Source: Lachnospiraceae bacterium (GTDB taxonomy: Bacteria; Bacillota; Clostridia; Lachnospirales; Lachnospiraceae). Taken from it: 54,481 nt of DNA. Below the pieces are notes generated by a model, which saw only the letters and a program-made list of their open reading frames with translations, had not been told where the DNA came from and did no database searches. Location of the stretch: positions 1 through 54,481 of the forward strand of contig JAFSGY010000119.1 in assembly GCA_017440575.1 (NCBI GenBank), read 5' to 3'. The stretch's first letter is position 1. Every line of letters starts with the position of its first letter. Positions 1 to 6,849 of the stretch are shown here, in pieces. A program made the position numbers and the translations under genes.

Positions 1-609
1 AGCTATCGCCAACAGATAGTAGATGAGAAAAAGCTTCATCCGGTCATTACGATAGTTTTGAATTTTACAGACAAGATATGGTCTGGAAAAAAGAGCTTGT
101 TGGAACTGTTGGAGATACCAAGTGATTTTGAGGGATTTGTACAGGATTATAAAATCAATGTATTTGACATAGCCTATTTGGAAGATGAAACAATAGATGC
201 GTTTACTAGTGATTTTAAATTAGTATCTCGATTTTTTAAGAATAAGAGATTGGGACTTGACGCAATGAATGACGATACCACAGAGATGAAGCATCCGGAA
301 GAATTGATGGAGCTGCTTTCTGTATTCACCGGAGATTCTTCTTATGAGAAAGTGATTCCGGAGATTTTAGAGCGTAAAAAGAAAGGCGAGGTGATTACGA
401 TGTGTACAGTAGCACAGGGATTAATGGAAAAAGGACGTACAGAAGGACGCATAGAAGGAAGTTCCGAACAATTTAGAAAAGACGTAATCAATAGTATAAA
501 TATGTTGAAAGAGTTAAATGTAGATGAGGACAGAATTATTGAACTCATTATTAAAAATCATGGATTAACAGCAGAAGAAGCGAAAGATTTTTTCGCAGAA
601 ATAGACTAA
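1..609 (+). CDS. Rpn family recombination-promoting nuclease / PD-(D/E)XK transposase-like protein, C-terminal part
   Basis: The reading frame is open from the first base of the window, so the gene begins upstream and its N-terminal nuclease core is missing here. The visible part starts with residues of the type HPVITIVLNF followed by WSGKKSLLELL, which I recognise as the conserved middle of Rpn-like PD-(D/E)XK proteins common in Clostridia. The tail has KKKGEVITMCTVAQGLMEKG followed by a charged helical end, also typical of this family. Members are DNA endonucleases linked to recombination and often sit in variable regions; the role in this organism is inferred only from family. A TTG at position 58 lies inside the family-conserved part and is not a real start. 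A degenerate copy of the tail follows directly. Confidence 0.8.
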   Translation, partial: SYRQQIVDEKKLHPVITIVLNFTDKIWSGKKSLLELLEIPSDFEGFVQDYKINVFDIAYLEDETIDAFTSDFKLVSRFFKNKRLGLDAMNDDTTEMKHPEELMELLSVFTGDSSYEKVIPEILERKKKGEVITMCTVAQGLMEKGRTEGRIEGSSEQFRKDVINSINMLKELNVDEDRIIELIIKNHGLTAEEAKDFFAEID

Positions 610-614
610 CTAAG

Positions 615-667
615 GTGATTACGATGTGTACAGTAGCACAAGGATTAATGGAAAAAGGACGTACAGA
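615..667 (+). repeat. Second copy of a 53-bp direct repeat (first copy 391-443)
   Basis: Bases 615-667 match bases 391-443 with one mismatch (CAAGGA versus CAGGGA). The first copy lies inside the Rpn-like gene, the second starts the tail remnant. The close identity points to a recent duplication or to a recombination joint between two tandem paralogues. Confidence 0.9.
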
Positions 668-803
668 GCAAATTACTAAAGATATTTTGATTAGTATTAG
701 CAGATATCGTAAGTTAGGTTTAGATAATGAAACCATCCGGAATATAATCATAGAAGATTATCAATTAGATGAGCAAGAAATTGATACATTTCTTTGTAAA
801 TAA
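615..803 (+). pseudogene. Remnant of a second Rpn-like gene (C-terminal tail only)
   Basis: This 62-codon frame begins GTG-ATT-ACG and repeats the tail of the preceding gene: its first 18 residues (MITMCTVAQGLMEKGRTE) match residues near the end of the upstream protein almost exactly. After that the two diverge but keep the same helical plan, ending in a motif like LDNETIRNIIIEDYQLDEQE. It lies in a different frame, five bases after the upstream stop, with no convincing ribosome binding site and no nuclease core. I read it as what is left of a tandem paralogue after a deletion, or of a duplicated tail. It could be translated as a small protein, but nothing in the sequence argues for that. Confidence 0.6.
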
Positions 804-827
804 ATGCATCGCTAGTATAGCTATTAT

Positions 828-856
828 AAAAATGGAACACACTGTGTTCCATTTTT
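828..856. terminator. Bidirectional hairpin terminator
   Basis: A 14-bp perfect inverted repeat (AAAAATGGAACACA and its complement) around a single base, with A-run and T-run flanks, so it can stop transcription in both directions. It closes the Rpn-like unit. Confidence 0.85.
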
Positions 857-956
857 GTAATTCGGATAGATTGGAGGAGTTGCTTTCGGCATGAATTAGA
901 GCTCTTTCCTAAAGAGAATATAACGCATGAAAATACTAAAGTATGAAAGAGGTAAC

Positions 957-1532
957 ATGAAAGATAAAAAGAATTTTGCAGTAATAGATACGGAAACAAC
1001 ATGGGACGACGTCGTTATGTCTATCGGTGTTGTAATAGCAGATGCAGATACCAAAGAAGTGGTAGAAGCAAAGTATTTTCTTATTGATCCAGAGTATACA
1101 CATGGTGGAATGTATTCAAGCGCTTTGAAAATGTCTGGAATAGAAGAAATGATAATAGATACCAGAGAAAATGTGTTAGTAATGATTGATAGATGGCTCA
1201 AGGATAATAAGGTAGAAAGACTTTTGGCTTATAATGCAGCATTTGATAGAAATCATTTGCCAGAATTTAAATCATATACATGGTGTGATATCATGCGATT
1301 GGCAGCATACCGTCAATATAATTCTAAGATACCTACAGAGGTTGAATGCTGTGCTTCGGGTAGGATGAAGAGAGGATATGGGGTAGAGCCAATTTTACGA
1401 ATGTTGGGACAAGATAAAAATTATGAAGAAACACATAATGCTTTTTTTGATGCATTGGACGAACTGAAGATTGTCCAGCTGCTAGGGCATAATATAGAAA
1501 TGTATGATCATGCGATAATAGGCTTGAAATAA
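957..1532 (+). CDS. DnaQ-like (DEDDh) 3'-5' exonuclease domain protein
   Basis: A small single-domain protein of the DEDD exonuclease superfamily, which removes nucleotides from 3' ends of DNA or RNA using two metal ions. Exo I is seen as FAVIDTETTWDD near the N-terminus, Exo II as NAAFDRNHL in the middle, and Exo III as ETHNAFFDALDEL near the C-terminus, whose His and Asp make it the DEDDh subtype. There is no polymerase or helicase domain, so it is a stand-alone exonuclease and not a PolC part. I use the ATG at 957, preceded by AAAGAGG with a short gap; an in-frame ATG at 927 adds ten residues that are not conserved in kind. It stands alone between two terminators. The substrate cannot be told from sequence. 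Confidence 0.8.
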   Translation: MKDKKNFAVIDTETTWDDVVMSIGVVIADADTKEVVEAKYFLIDPEYTHGGMYSSALKMSGIEEMIIDTRENVLVMIDRWLKDNKVERLLAYNAAFDRNHLPEFKSYTWCDIMRLAAYRQYNSKIPTEVECCASGRMKRGYGVEPILRMLGQDKNYEETHNAFFDALDELKIVQLLGHNIEMYDHAIIGLK

Positions 1533-1580
1533 AGTTCATGAAAAGTATAACATTCCTTGTAGGAGAAGCTTGGAAATAAG

Positions 1581-1613
1581 TAGCCAGAGAAAGTTAAAAA
1601 ACTTCTCTGGCTA
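1581..1613. terminator. Bidirectional terminator between exonuclease and merR genes
   Basis: Stem TAGCCAGAGA with TCTCTGGCTA, extended by AGTT/AACT across an A-rich loop. It lies between two convergent genes and can serve both the plus-strand exonuclease gene and the minus-strand regulator. Confidence 0.85.
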
Positions 1614-1633
1614 AAATTTTGAGAAAGTCTTAT

Positions 1634-2407
1634 TTATTTAATCAACACCGCCACCTGTGTGATAAACTTCTCGGGTTCTTTATGCTGTGGAGGCCCTTCG
1701 AGATAAATATTTCGACAGGATCCTTTTAGGGTGATTCCGTGTTCGTTGGCGTAGGCTATGAGTTTTTCCCTAACGGCAGGGATAGATTCGTAGCCACCGT
1801 GATAGAAAATACATAGTGCTTTTTCCTCAGTAAGAGTAAGGATGTTGTCGCCCTGACTCTCTGGTGGTATTGCGATACAGTAAGAAACAAGCTCAGGGTC
1901 ATCAAGCGGATATTCAATGAAGAACATACGCTTACTGGTATCGGAACCGTAACGGCGCAAAGCAACCGTAAAAATTTGGCGTAAGACTTCTTTTTTTTCT
2001 TCGATCGTACTTGTACGCATGGTTTTGCGGTAAATGGTTTGTGCCGGAATCATAATAGTTTTAATTTCATAGTCATTTTCTTTTTTAACACGTTCTTTTA
2101 ATTTTTCTATATTCAGATTGAGCTCATCACGAAGCTTTTCAAGGCGTTCAATCATTGGAGTTAAATCCGTTGTTCCATTATAATAAGTATAGATATCATC
2201 AAGGGATAGTCCAAGGTTTTGCAGAATACGAATGGTGCGTATTCTGGATACAGAATCTGCGGTATAATAGCGATTTCCGTTTGCGCCGTCCTTTTTGTCA
2301 GGAGGAAGGAGTCCTTTGTCTTCATAATTTAATATAATTCTTCGTGTAATATTCAGAGATTTTGCAACTTCTCCGATAGACATTAATTTGTTGTCAGTTT
2401 TTACCAT
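1634..2407 (-). CDS. MerR family transcriptional regulator with GyrI-like effector domain
   Basis: The N-terminus is a MerR winged helix-turn-helix (residues about 8-75: SIGEVAKSLNITRRIILNYE, then GLLPP and the N-RYY turn). A charged dimerisation helix follows (about 88-115), and residues 117 to the end look like a GyrI-like/SOUL small-molecule binding fold, ending in EPEKFITQVAVLIK. This is the BmrR/TipA-like plan: regulators that bind hydrophobic or cationic ligands and reshape a promoter with a long spacer. No drug pump lies next to it, so its target is unknown. A consensus SigA promoter and a 20-bp palindrome lie just upstream, which points to autoregulation. The divergent neighbour is a LytTR response regulator gene. 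Confidence 0.9.
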   Translation of the reverse strand: MVKTDNKLMSIGEVAKSLNITRRIILNYEDKGLLPPDKKDGANGNRYYTADSVSRIRTIRILQNLGLSLDDIYTYYNGTTDLTPMIERLEKLRDELNLNIEKLKERVKKENDYEIKTIMIPAQTIYRKTMRTSTIEEKKEVLRQIFTVALRRYGSDTSKRMFFIEYPLDDPELVSYCIAIPPESQGDNILTLTEEKALCIFYHGGYESIPAVREKLIAYANEHGITLKGSCRNIYLEGPPQHKEPEKFITQVAVLIK

Positions 2408-2443
2408 AAGAACCTCTTACATTTGTTAGATAATAAAACTTGC

Positions 2444-2463
2444 ATCGTACATTGATGTACGAT
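2444..2463. promoter_or_regulatory. Palindromic operator, probable MerR-family regulator site
   Basis: ATCGTACAT-TG-ATGTACGAT is a perfect 9-bp inverted repeat. It lies between the merR start codon and the -10 box of the merR promoter, so bound protein would act as a roadblock to its own transcription. Binding by the adjacent regulator is inferred from position. Confidence 0.7.
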
Positions 2464-2471
2464 ATAGAATA

Positions 2472-2500
2472 ATCATAATAGTAACAAATTTCTATGTCAA
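2472..2500 (-). promoter_or_regulatory. SigA-type promoter for the merR gene
   Basis: On the minus strand TTGACA (2495-2500) and TATGAT (2472-2477) are 17 bp apart. The -35 box lies within about 20 bp of the start codon of the divergent response regulator gene. Confidence 0.85.
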
Positions 2501-2515
2501 GTATTGAGAGGACTT

Positions 2516-3253
2516 ATGATAAAAGTAGCATTTTGTGATGATGATTTGACTATATTGGAGGAGCTTAGTGTACTGATTGACCGGTATCGGGTAGAGCGTA
2601 ATCAGGAAATGGAATATACAGCATTTCAGAGCCCTTTGGAATTACTGGCTGAAATTGAAAAAGGAATGCGCTTAGATGTTCTGTTTTTGGATGTTGTCAT
2701 GCCCGGAGAGAATGGAATTGAGGTGGCGAAGGAAATACGACAATATGACACGAACGTAAAGATTATTTTTCTGACGTCTTCTGCAGAATTTGCGGTGCAG
2801 TCTTATACAGTAGGGGCATATTTTTATCAGTTGAAGCCGATATGGGAGGAAAGCTTTTACCGATTGATGGATTCTGTAATCGGTGAGTGTGAAAAGGAGC
2901 GGCAGTTTAGTCTTATTATGCGGTGCAAAACCGGTATTACAAGAATTGAACTAAATAAGTTAGAGTATTGTGAAGTGATTGGTCGAACGTTATTATTTCA
3001 TCTGGATAATGGAAATGTACTGGAGCGAGTCGGAAGTATGGATGAGCTTTGTTCTCAGTTGACACAGTTTGAACATTTTATGCGTCCTCACAGATCTTAT
3101 TTGATAAATATGGAGTACATTCAGAATATTTCTTCGAAGATGATTACACTTGCGAGTCTGGCACAGATTCCGATTCCTCATGGAAAGTATTCTGAAATAA
3201 AGGATTTATATCTGGAGTATGCGTTTAACAGAAAGCAGGTATTTTTATCGTGA
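2516..3253 (+). CDS. LytTR family response regulator
   Basis: A cytoplasmic DNA-binding response regulator of the AgrA/LytR class. Residues 1-120 form a receiver domain: acidic pocket DDD at 8-10, phospho-acceptor Asp59 in LFLDVVMPG, and Lys107 in YQLKPI. Residues about 135-235 form a LytTR domain, seen as RIELNKLEYCEVIGR and FMRPHRSYLINMEYI, which usually binds pairs of short direct repeats. The ATG at 2516 follows GAGAGGA; a TTG at 2504 is possible but less likely. It overlaps the kinase gene by four bases, so the two are translated together. No AgrB/AgrD-type peptide gene is near, so the input signal is unknown. Confidence 0.92.
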   Translation: MIKVAFCDDDLTILEELSVLIDRYRVERNQEMEYTAFQSPLELLAEIEKGMRLDVLFLDVVMPGENGIEVAKEIRQYDTNVKIIFLTSSAEFAVQSYTVGAYFYQLKPIWEESFYRLMDSVIGECEKERQFSLIMRCKTGITRIELNKLEYCEVIGRTLLFHLDNGNVLERVGSMDELCSQLTQFEHFMRPHRSYLINMEYIQNISSKMITLASLAQIPIPHGKYSEIKDLYLEYAFNRKQVFLS

Positions 3254-4518
3254 ATGTTATGATGATTATAAACAAGGGTGCTGTTGGTATATTTGGTATC
3301 TTGTTGTCTGCTGTTTTTTGTGAAATACAATGGACGAGAAGAAAGAAATGGATTTTGACAGGTAGCGCAGCAGTGCTTTTACTGGTTCAAGGTATAATTG
3401 GGTTTGCAATAGATTTTGACACTGTAAGATATTTCTATCCTATCATTACACATATACCGACGGCTTTGCTTATGTATTTTCTTAGTAAGCAAAAGCTGTG
3501 GGCATTTATTTCCGTGTTTACCGCATATCTTTGCTGTCATGTAAGACGTTGGCTGGCATTATTGATTGTTACCATTTGTGCCGGTGATTTTAATATGCAG
3601 AATGTCGTAGAATTTGTAGTGACCGTGCCGTTATTTTTGCTGTTATGGAAATTTGCAGCACCGGCGGTACGCTCGATATCTCTGCATTCTGTTTCGGTAC
3701 AGTGGCAGTTTGGCTTAATTCCGATTATCGCGTATGCGTTCGATTATCTGACTCAGATTTATACGGATTGGATGAAAACGGGTTCGCCTGTTGTAGTGGA
3801 ATTTATGTCCTTTGTGTGTAGTATGGCTTATTTAGTATTTGTTCTTCGGACTTCTAAGGAGAATCAGTTGCGCTATCAGCTGGAGCAGGAACAGGAGAAC
3901 TTAAATCTGCAGGTCGTACAGGCTGTGCGGGAGATTGAATTATTACGTGAGTCTCAGCAGCAGGCAAGCACCTATCGCCATGATTTACGTCATCATTTGC
4001 AGTATCTTTTAACATGTATGGAAAACGAACGGTTTGAGCAGGCAAAAGTTTATATTCATGATATCTGTGATGAAATTGAAGGCAATAAGGTGATAAACTA
4101 TTGTGAAAATGAGACGGCAAATCTTATTTTTTCAGCCTTTGCAGGACGGGCCAAGGAGCAGGATATTTCAATGAAAATCCGGGCAGAGATACCACGTATG
4201 GTATCTGTGGCGGAGAGTGATTTATGTATATTGTTGTCGAATGCATTAGAGAATGCGCTGCATGCCTGCCAGAAGCGAAGAGAAAAGAGGTTGCCCGGAG
4301 AAATAGAAGTGTCGGCGTATGAAAAAAATGGAAAGCTTTTTTTTCAAATAACAAATTCCTGTGAGTCAGATGTAATCTTTGAAGAGGGAATTCCGGTTAC
4401 ACATGCACCGGGGCATGGAATAGGAGTACGCAGTATTTGTATGTTGGTAGAACGATATAGGGGGATTTATCAGTTCTCGGTTAGGGATAACAAATTTATA
4501 TTGAGGGTGTCGATTTAG
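3250..4518 (+). CDS. GHKL-domain sensor histidine kinase (AgrC-like, HPK10 class)
   Basis: The N-terminal 200 residues contain about six hydrophobic segments and form a membrane sensor. A charged helix (about 201-240) leads to the phospho-acceptor His244 in TYRHDLRHH, the pattern of HPK10 kinases. A GHKL ATPase follows, with the N box in LSNALENALHAC and the G box in GHGIGVRS. It should phosphorylate the LytTR regulator encoded just upstream. The GTG start overlaps the regulator stop (GTGA). In family terms such kinases often sense peptides, but no peptide gene or processing protease is seen nearby. The two genes are closed by a terminator. Confidence 0.92.
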   Translation: MNVMMIINKGAVGIFGILLSAVFCEIQWTRRKKWILTGSAAVLLLVQGIIGFAIDFDTVRYFYPIITHIPTALLMYFLSKQKLWAFISVFTAYLCCHVRRWLALLIVTICAGDFNMQNVVEFVVTVPLFLLLWKFAAPAVRSISLHSVSVQWQFGLIPIIAYAFDYLTQIYTDWMKTGSPVVVEFMSFVCSMAYLVFVLRTSKENQLRYQLEQEQENLNLQVVQAVREIELLRESQQQASTYRHDLRHHLQYLLTCMENERFEQAKVYIHDICDEIEGNKVINYCENETANLIFSAFAGRAKEQDISMKIRAEIPRMVSVAESDLCILLSNALENALHACQKRREKRLPGEIEVSAYEKNGKLFFQITNSCESDVIFEEGIPVTHAPGHGIGVRSICMLVERYRGIYQFSVRDNKFILRVSI

Positions 4519-4536
4519 AGAGTGTCGATTCGATAC

Positions 4537-4574
4537 AAAAATAGGGCGATTCATGTCGAAACGTCCTATTTTTT
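4537..4574 (+). terminator. Terminator of the two-component system
   Basis: AAAAATAGGGCG and CGTCCTATTTTTT pair with one G-U pair around a loop of about 13 bases, followed by a T-run. Confidence 0.85.
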
Positions 4575-4660
4575 ATTTGCTTAAGCTATACTCTATTCAA
4601 ACAGGAGAGGCACCTATCAGGGAGTCGAAGAACTGTGAATTGTGAAAGGAGAAATGACCT

Positions 4661-5146
4661 ATGAAGAAATTTTTTGCAATGATGATGAGTATGATGTTGG
4701 CGTTAACTTTAATCTGTGTACCGGTACAGGCAGCAGAAGCAGTTCCTACAATGTGGGATGATATTTTACAGGTGGAGGCACCGGATTTAAGTAACACAAT
4801 CTGGTATTTTACAGGTGCTTGTGTAGATGGTGTGGAATTAACACAGGAAGAGTATGACGCCACGTTAGTAGAGTTTGGCGGAGCGTTGAATTTTATATTT
4901 GACGCAGAAGGAAATGCAGTAATGCAGCAGGGAGAGGTTATGCTGGCAGGTGCATATGGCTACTTAGAGGAAGAGGAATCTGCAATTGTAGTGTTTGAGG
5001 ATGGAGAAGAGCTGCTGACTTATGCTTGTGTATTTACAGCAACAGAGACAAATGAGATTGTTTTACTGGCTTTCCCGGCAGAGGACGAAACATTAGATAA
5101 TTGTATCTACTTCAAGAACTTGGCAGATGTTGTAGTAGCACAGTAA
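4661..5146 (+). CDS. Secreted single-domain protein of unknown function
   Basis: A 161-residue protein with a classical signal peptide (MKKFF then a hydrophobic run, predicted cut after VQA near residue 25). The mature part is one domain beginning MWDDILQVEAPDLSN, then TIWYFTGACVDGVELT, a region rich in acidic residues and beta-strand pattern, and ending NCIYF. The same domain occurs twice in the lipoprotein encoded next, so the two genes are paralogues. The plan (W-F-G start, alternating strands, about 115 residues) suggests a small beta-barrel or lipocalin-like fold, but I do not recognise a named family. GAAAGGAG lies in good position before the ATG. Function unknown. Confidence 0.8.
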   Translation: MKKFFAMMMSMMLALTLICVPVQAAEAVPTMWDDILQVEAPDLSNTIWYFTGACVDGVELTQEEYDATLVEFGGALNFIFDAEGNAVMQQGEVMLAGAYGYLEEEESAIVVFEDGEELLTYACVFTATETNEIVLLAFPAEDETLDNCIYFKNLADVVVAQ

Positions 5147-5162
5147 TAGGGAAGATTTAATC

Positions 5163-5190
5163 AGCGGATGCGTGTTACAGCGCATCCGTT
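5163..5190 (+). terminator. Stem-loop between the two paralogous secreted-protein genes
   Basis: CGGATGCG and CGCATCCG around TGTTACAG, with two weaker outer pairs. The T-run is poor, so it may only pause polymerase or protect the mRNA. Its stem sequence recurs in the terminator at 6226-6256. Confidence 0.6.
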
Positions 5191-5225
5191 GTTAAATAAA
5201 ACGTGATAAAAGGAGAAGATGTAAA

Positions 5226-6188
5226 ATGAAAAAGTTATTAGTAGCAATGTTAAGTACCGTGATGGTAATGTCCTTAGTGGCATGTGGAGGGACAGAAGAA
5301 GTAACCGATGAGAGTCCGGTTCAGGTAGAAGCAGAGGTTGTTGTAGAAGAAAAGAAAGAAGCAGAAGCGGTAGAAGAGAAGCAGGAAGCTGTTGCAGAGA
5401 CAGAGGAAAAACTGGAAACTACAGTGGCAGAAACTACGGATAGCGGTTATATGTGGGATAATATACCGCAAATAGAAGCGCCAGATATGAGTAATACAGT
5501 GTGGACGTTTGCAGGTGCATACATAGACGGCGTAGAAATGACACAGGAGGATTATGATTCGGCATTACAGGCATATGGTGGTTCCCTACAGTTTGTGTTT
5601 GATGATAAAGGTGGAGCACAGATGGTACAAGGCGGAGGAACTTTACAAGGTACTTATAGCTATGGAGAAAGTGAAAGTGTATCTGTAGTATTTGATAATA
5701 ACGGTACCGAGCTGTCCTATGTATGTCTGTTTACAGAATCTGATGGCATATATATGCTTGCATTTACAGACCCGGATAATTGCGTATATTTCAGAGCAGC
5801 AGAGCAGGAAGTGGTTACAGAGGAAACTACGGTTGCGGAAGGTGAACAGATTATTGAGCTTGATATAGCGAATACAACTTGGAATTTTGCAGGAGGCTTT
5901 CTTAATTCTGTAGAAATGACAGAGGAAGAAGCAGCAGCTTCCTTAGAGATGTATGGTGGTACTCTGCAGCTGGTATTTGATGACGGCGAAGGCGTTCAGA
6001 TGGTACAGGGTGGAGGAACTCTGGAAGGAAAATGGGCTTATTCGGAAGATAATACCGTTGGCGTATTGTTTGAATTAGAGGATGGCGATTTATTCTACCT
6101 TTGTTCCTTCGCAGAAATAGATGGCCAGGTGGTTATGGTTGCTTATTCTGATGAGACCGGAGAAAACGCAATTTACTTCGTACAGTAA
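5226..6188 (+). CDS. Lipoprotein with two copies of the secreted-protein domain
   Basis: The signal peptide ends in a lipobox (SLVAC, Cys at about 20), so the protein should be anchored to the outer face of the membrane. A long acidic, low-complexity linker rich in Glu, Ala and Val follows (about 21-75). Two related domains come next: about 76-190 (MWDNIPQIEAPDMSN, VWTFAGAYIDGVEMT, then NCVYF) and about 210-320 (IANTTWNFAGGFLNSVEM, then NAIYFVQ). Both contain the run QMVQGGGTL. The first matches the preceding secreted protein more closely. No catalytic motif is evident; binding or structural roles are possible. AAAGGAG precedes the start. Confidence 0.82.
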   Translation: MKKLLVAMLSTVMVMSLVACGGTEEVTDESPVQVEAEVVVEEKKEAEAVEEKQEAVAETEEKLETTVAETTDSGYMWDNIPQIEAPDMSNTVWTFAGAYIDGVEMTQEDYDSALQAYGGSLQFVFDDKGGAQMVQGGGTLQGTYSYGESESVSVVFDNNGTELSYVCLFTESDGIYMLAFTDPDNCVYFRAAEQEVVTEETTVAEGEQIIELDIANTTWNFAGGFLNSVEMTEEEAAASLEMYGGTLQLVFDDGEGVQMVQGGGTLEGKWAYSEDNTVGVLFELEDGDLFYLCSFAEIDGQVVMVAYSDETGENAIYFVQ

Positions 6189-6225
6189 CAAGCACTAAAA
6201 GAATAACGAATAGTAACAAATCCCG

Positions 6226-6256
6226 AAACGGATGCGGAATAATCCGCATCCGTTTT
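6226..6256 (+). terminator. Strong intrinsic terminator after the lipoprotein gene
   Basis: AAACGGATGCGG and CCGCATCCGTTT form a perfect 12-bp stem around AATAAT, ending in TTTT. It shares the GGATGCG stem with the hairpin at 5163-5190. Confidence 0.9.
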
Positions 6257-6277
6257 ATGCGTAGAAAGGAGTTGTTT

Positions 6278-6829
6278 ATGGAAAGCCTGATAATTGTTAT
6301 TTTACTTATTATCCTGCTTACCATATGGATAGTGTCTACCAAGCGAAAGTTAAGTATATTAGCTGAAAATGTCAATAATGCCATGAGCCAGATAGGAGTA
6401 CAGATTTCGTCACGTTTTGATGCGACGACGACATTACTTCAGCTGGCAAAGGGATATGCAGGTCGAGAGTCCTTAACTCTGATGGAAACAATGAGGGAAA
6501 GAAGGAGTGTTATTACAGCACATTCAACTCCAAATGAAGTGTTGGGACAGGAAGGCGTTATTTCAGAAGCACTAGGGGGCATAGCCATGGTAGCAGAGCA
6601 ACACCCGGAATTGAAGGAAGAGAAAGAATATGCCCAATATATGGATGCGGTAGCCTGCTATGAAAAGATGGTACGCACCAGTCGGCTCATTTATAACGAT
6701 TCTGTGACCAAGCTTAACAGAACGATTCGAATGATTCCGACAAGGCTTATTGCAGGAATACTCGGATTCCATCAGAGAGAGTATTTGGAAGCTGTGGAAG
6801 AAAAGACAGATGTAGCAAACAGAAAATAA
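6278..6829 (+). CDS. LemA family protein
   Basis: A 183-residue protein with an N-terminal membrane helix (about 2-20, all hydrophobic) followed by a long alpha-helical domain of the LemA type: ENVNNAMSQIGVQISSRFD, then a helix-rich middle, then YNDSVTKLNRTIRMIPTRLI, which corresponds to the conserved YN--V---N--I---P signature. LemA proteins are envelope proteins of unclear biochemical function. I use the ATG at 6278 with GAAAGGAG six bases before it; an upstream ATG at 6257 sits directly on the terminator and is unlikely. The next gene begins 20 bases downstream, so the pair is probably co-transcribed. Confidence 0.88.
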   Translation: MESLIIVILLIILLTIWIVSTKRKLSILAENVNNAMSQIGVQISSRFDATTTLLQLAKGYAGRESLTLMETMRERRSVITAHSTPNEVLGQEGVISEALGGIAMVAEQHPELKEEKEYAQYMDAVACYEKMVRTSRLIYNDSVTKLNRTIRMIPTRLIAGILGFHQREYLEAVEEKTDVANRK

Positions 6830-6849
6830 GAGAAGCGGAGGATAAAAAC

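Noticed and set aside
1-900. Insertion sequence
   Set aside because: The Rpn-like protein is transposase-related by family, but I see no terminal inverted repeats or target duplications in the visible part.
4519-4660. AgrD-like signal peptide gene after the sensor kinase
   Set aside because: No short frame with a ribosome site and a cysteine or serine near its end was found in the gap; only the terminator is there.
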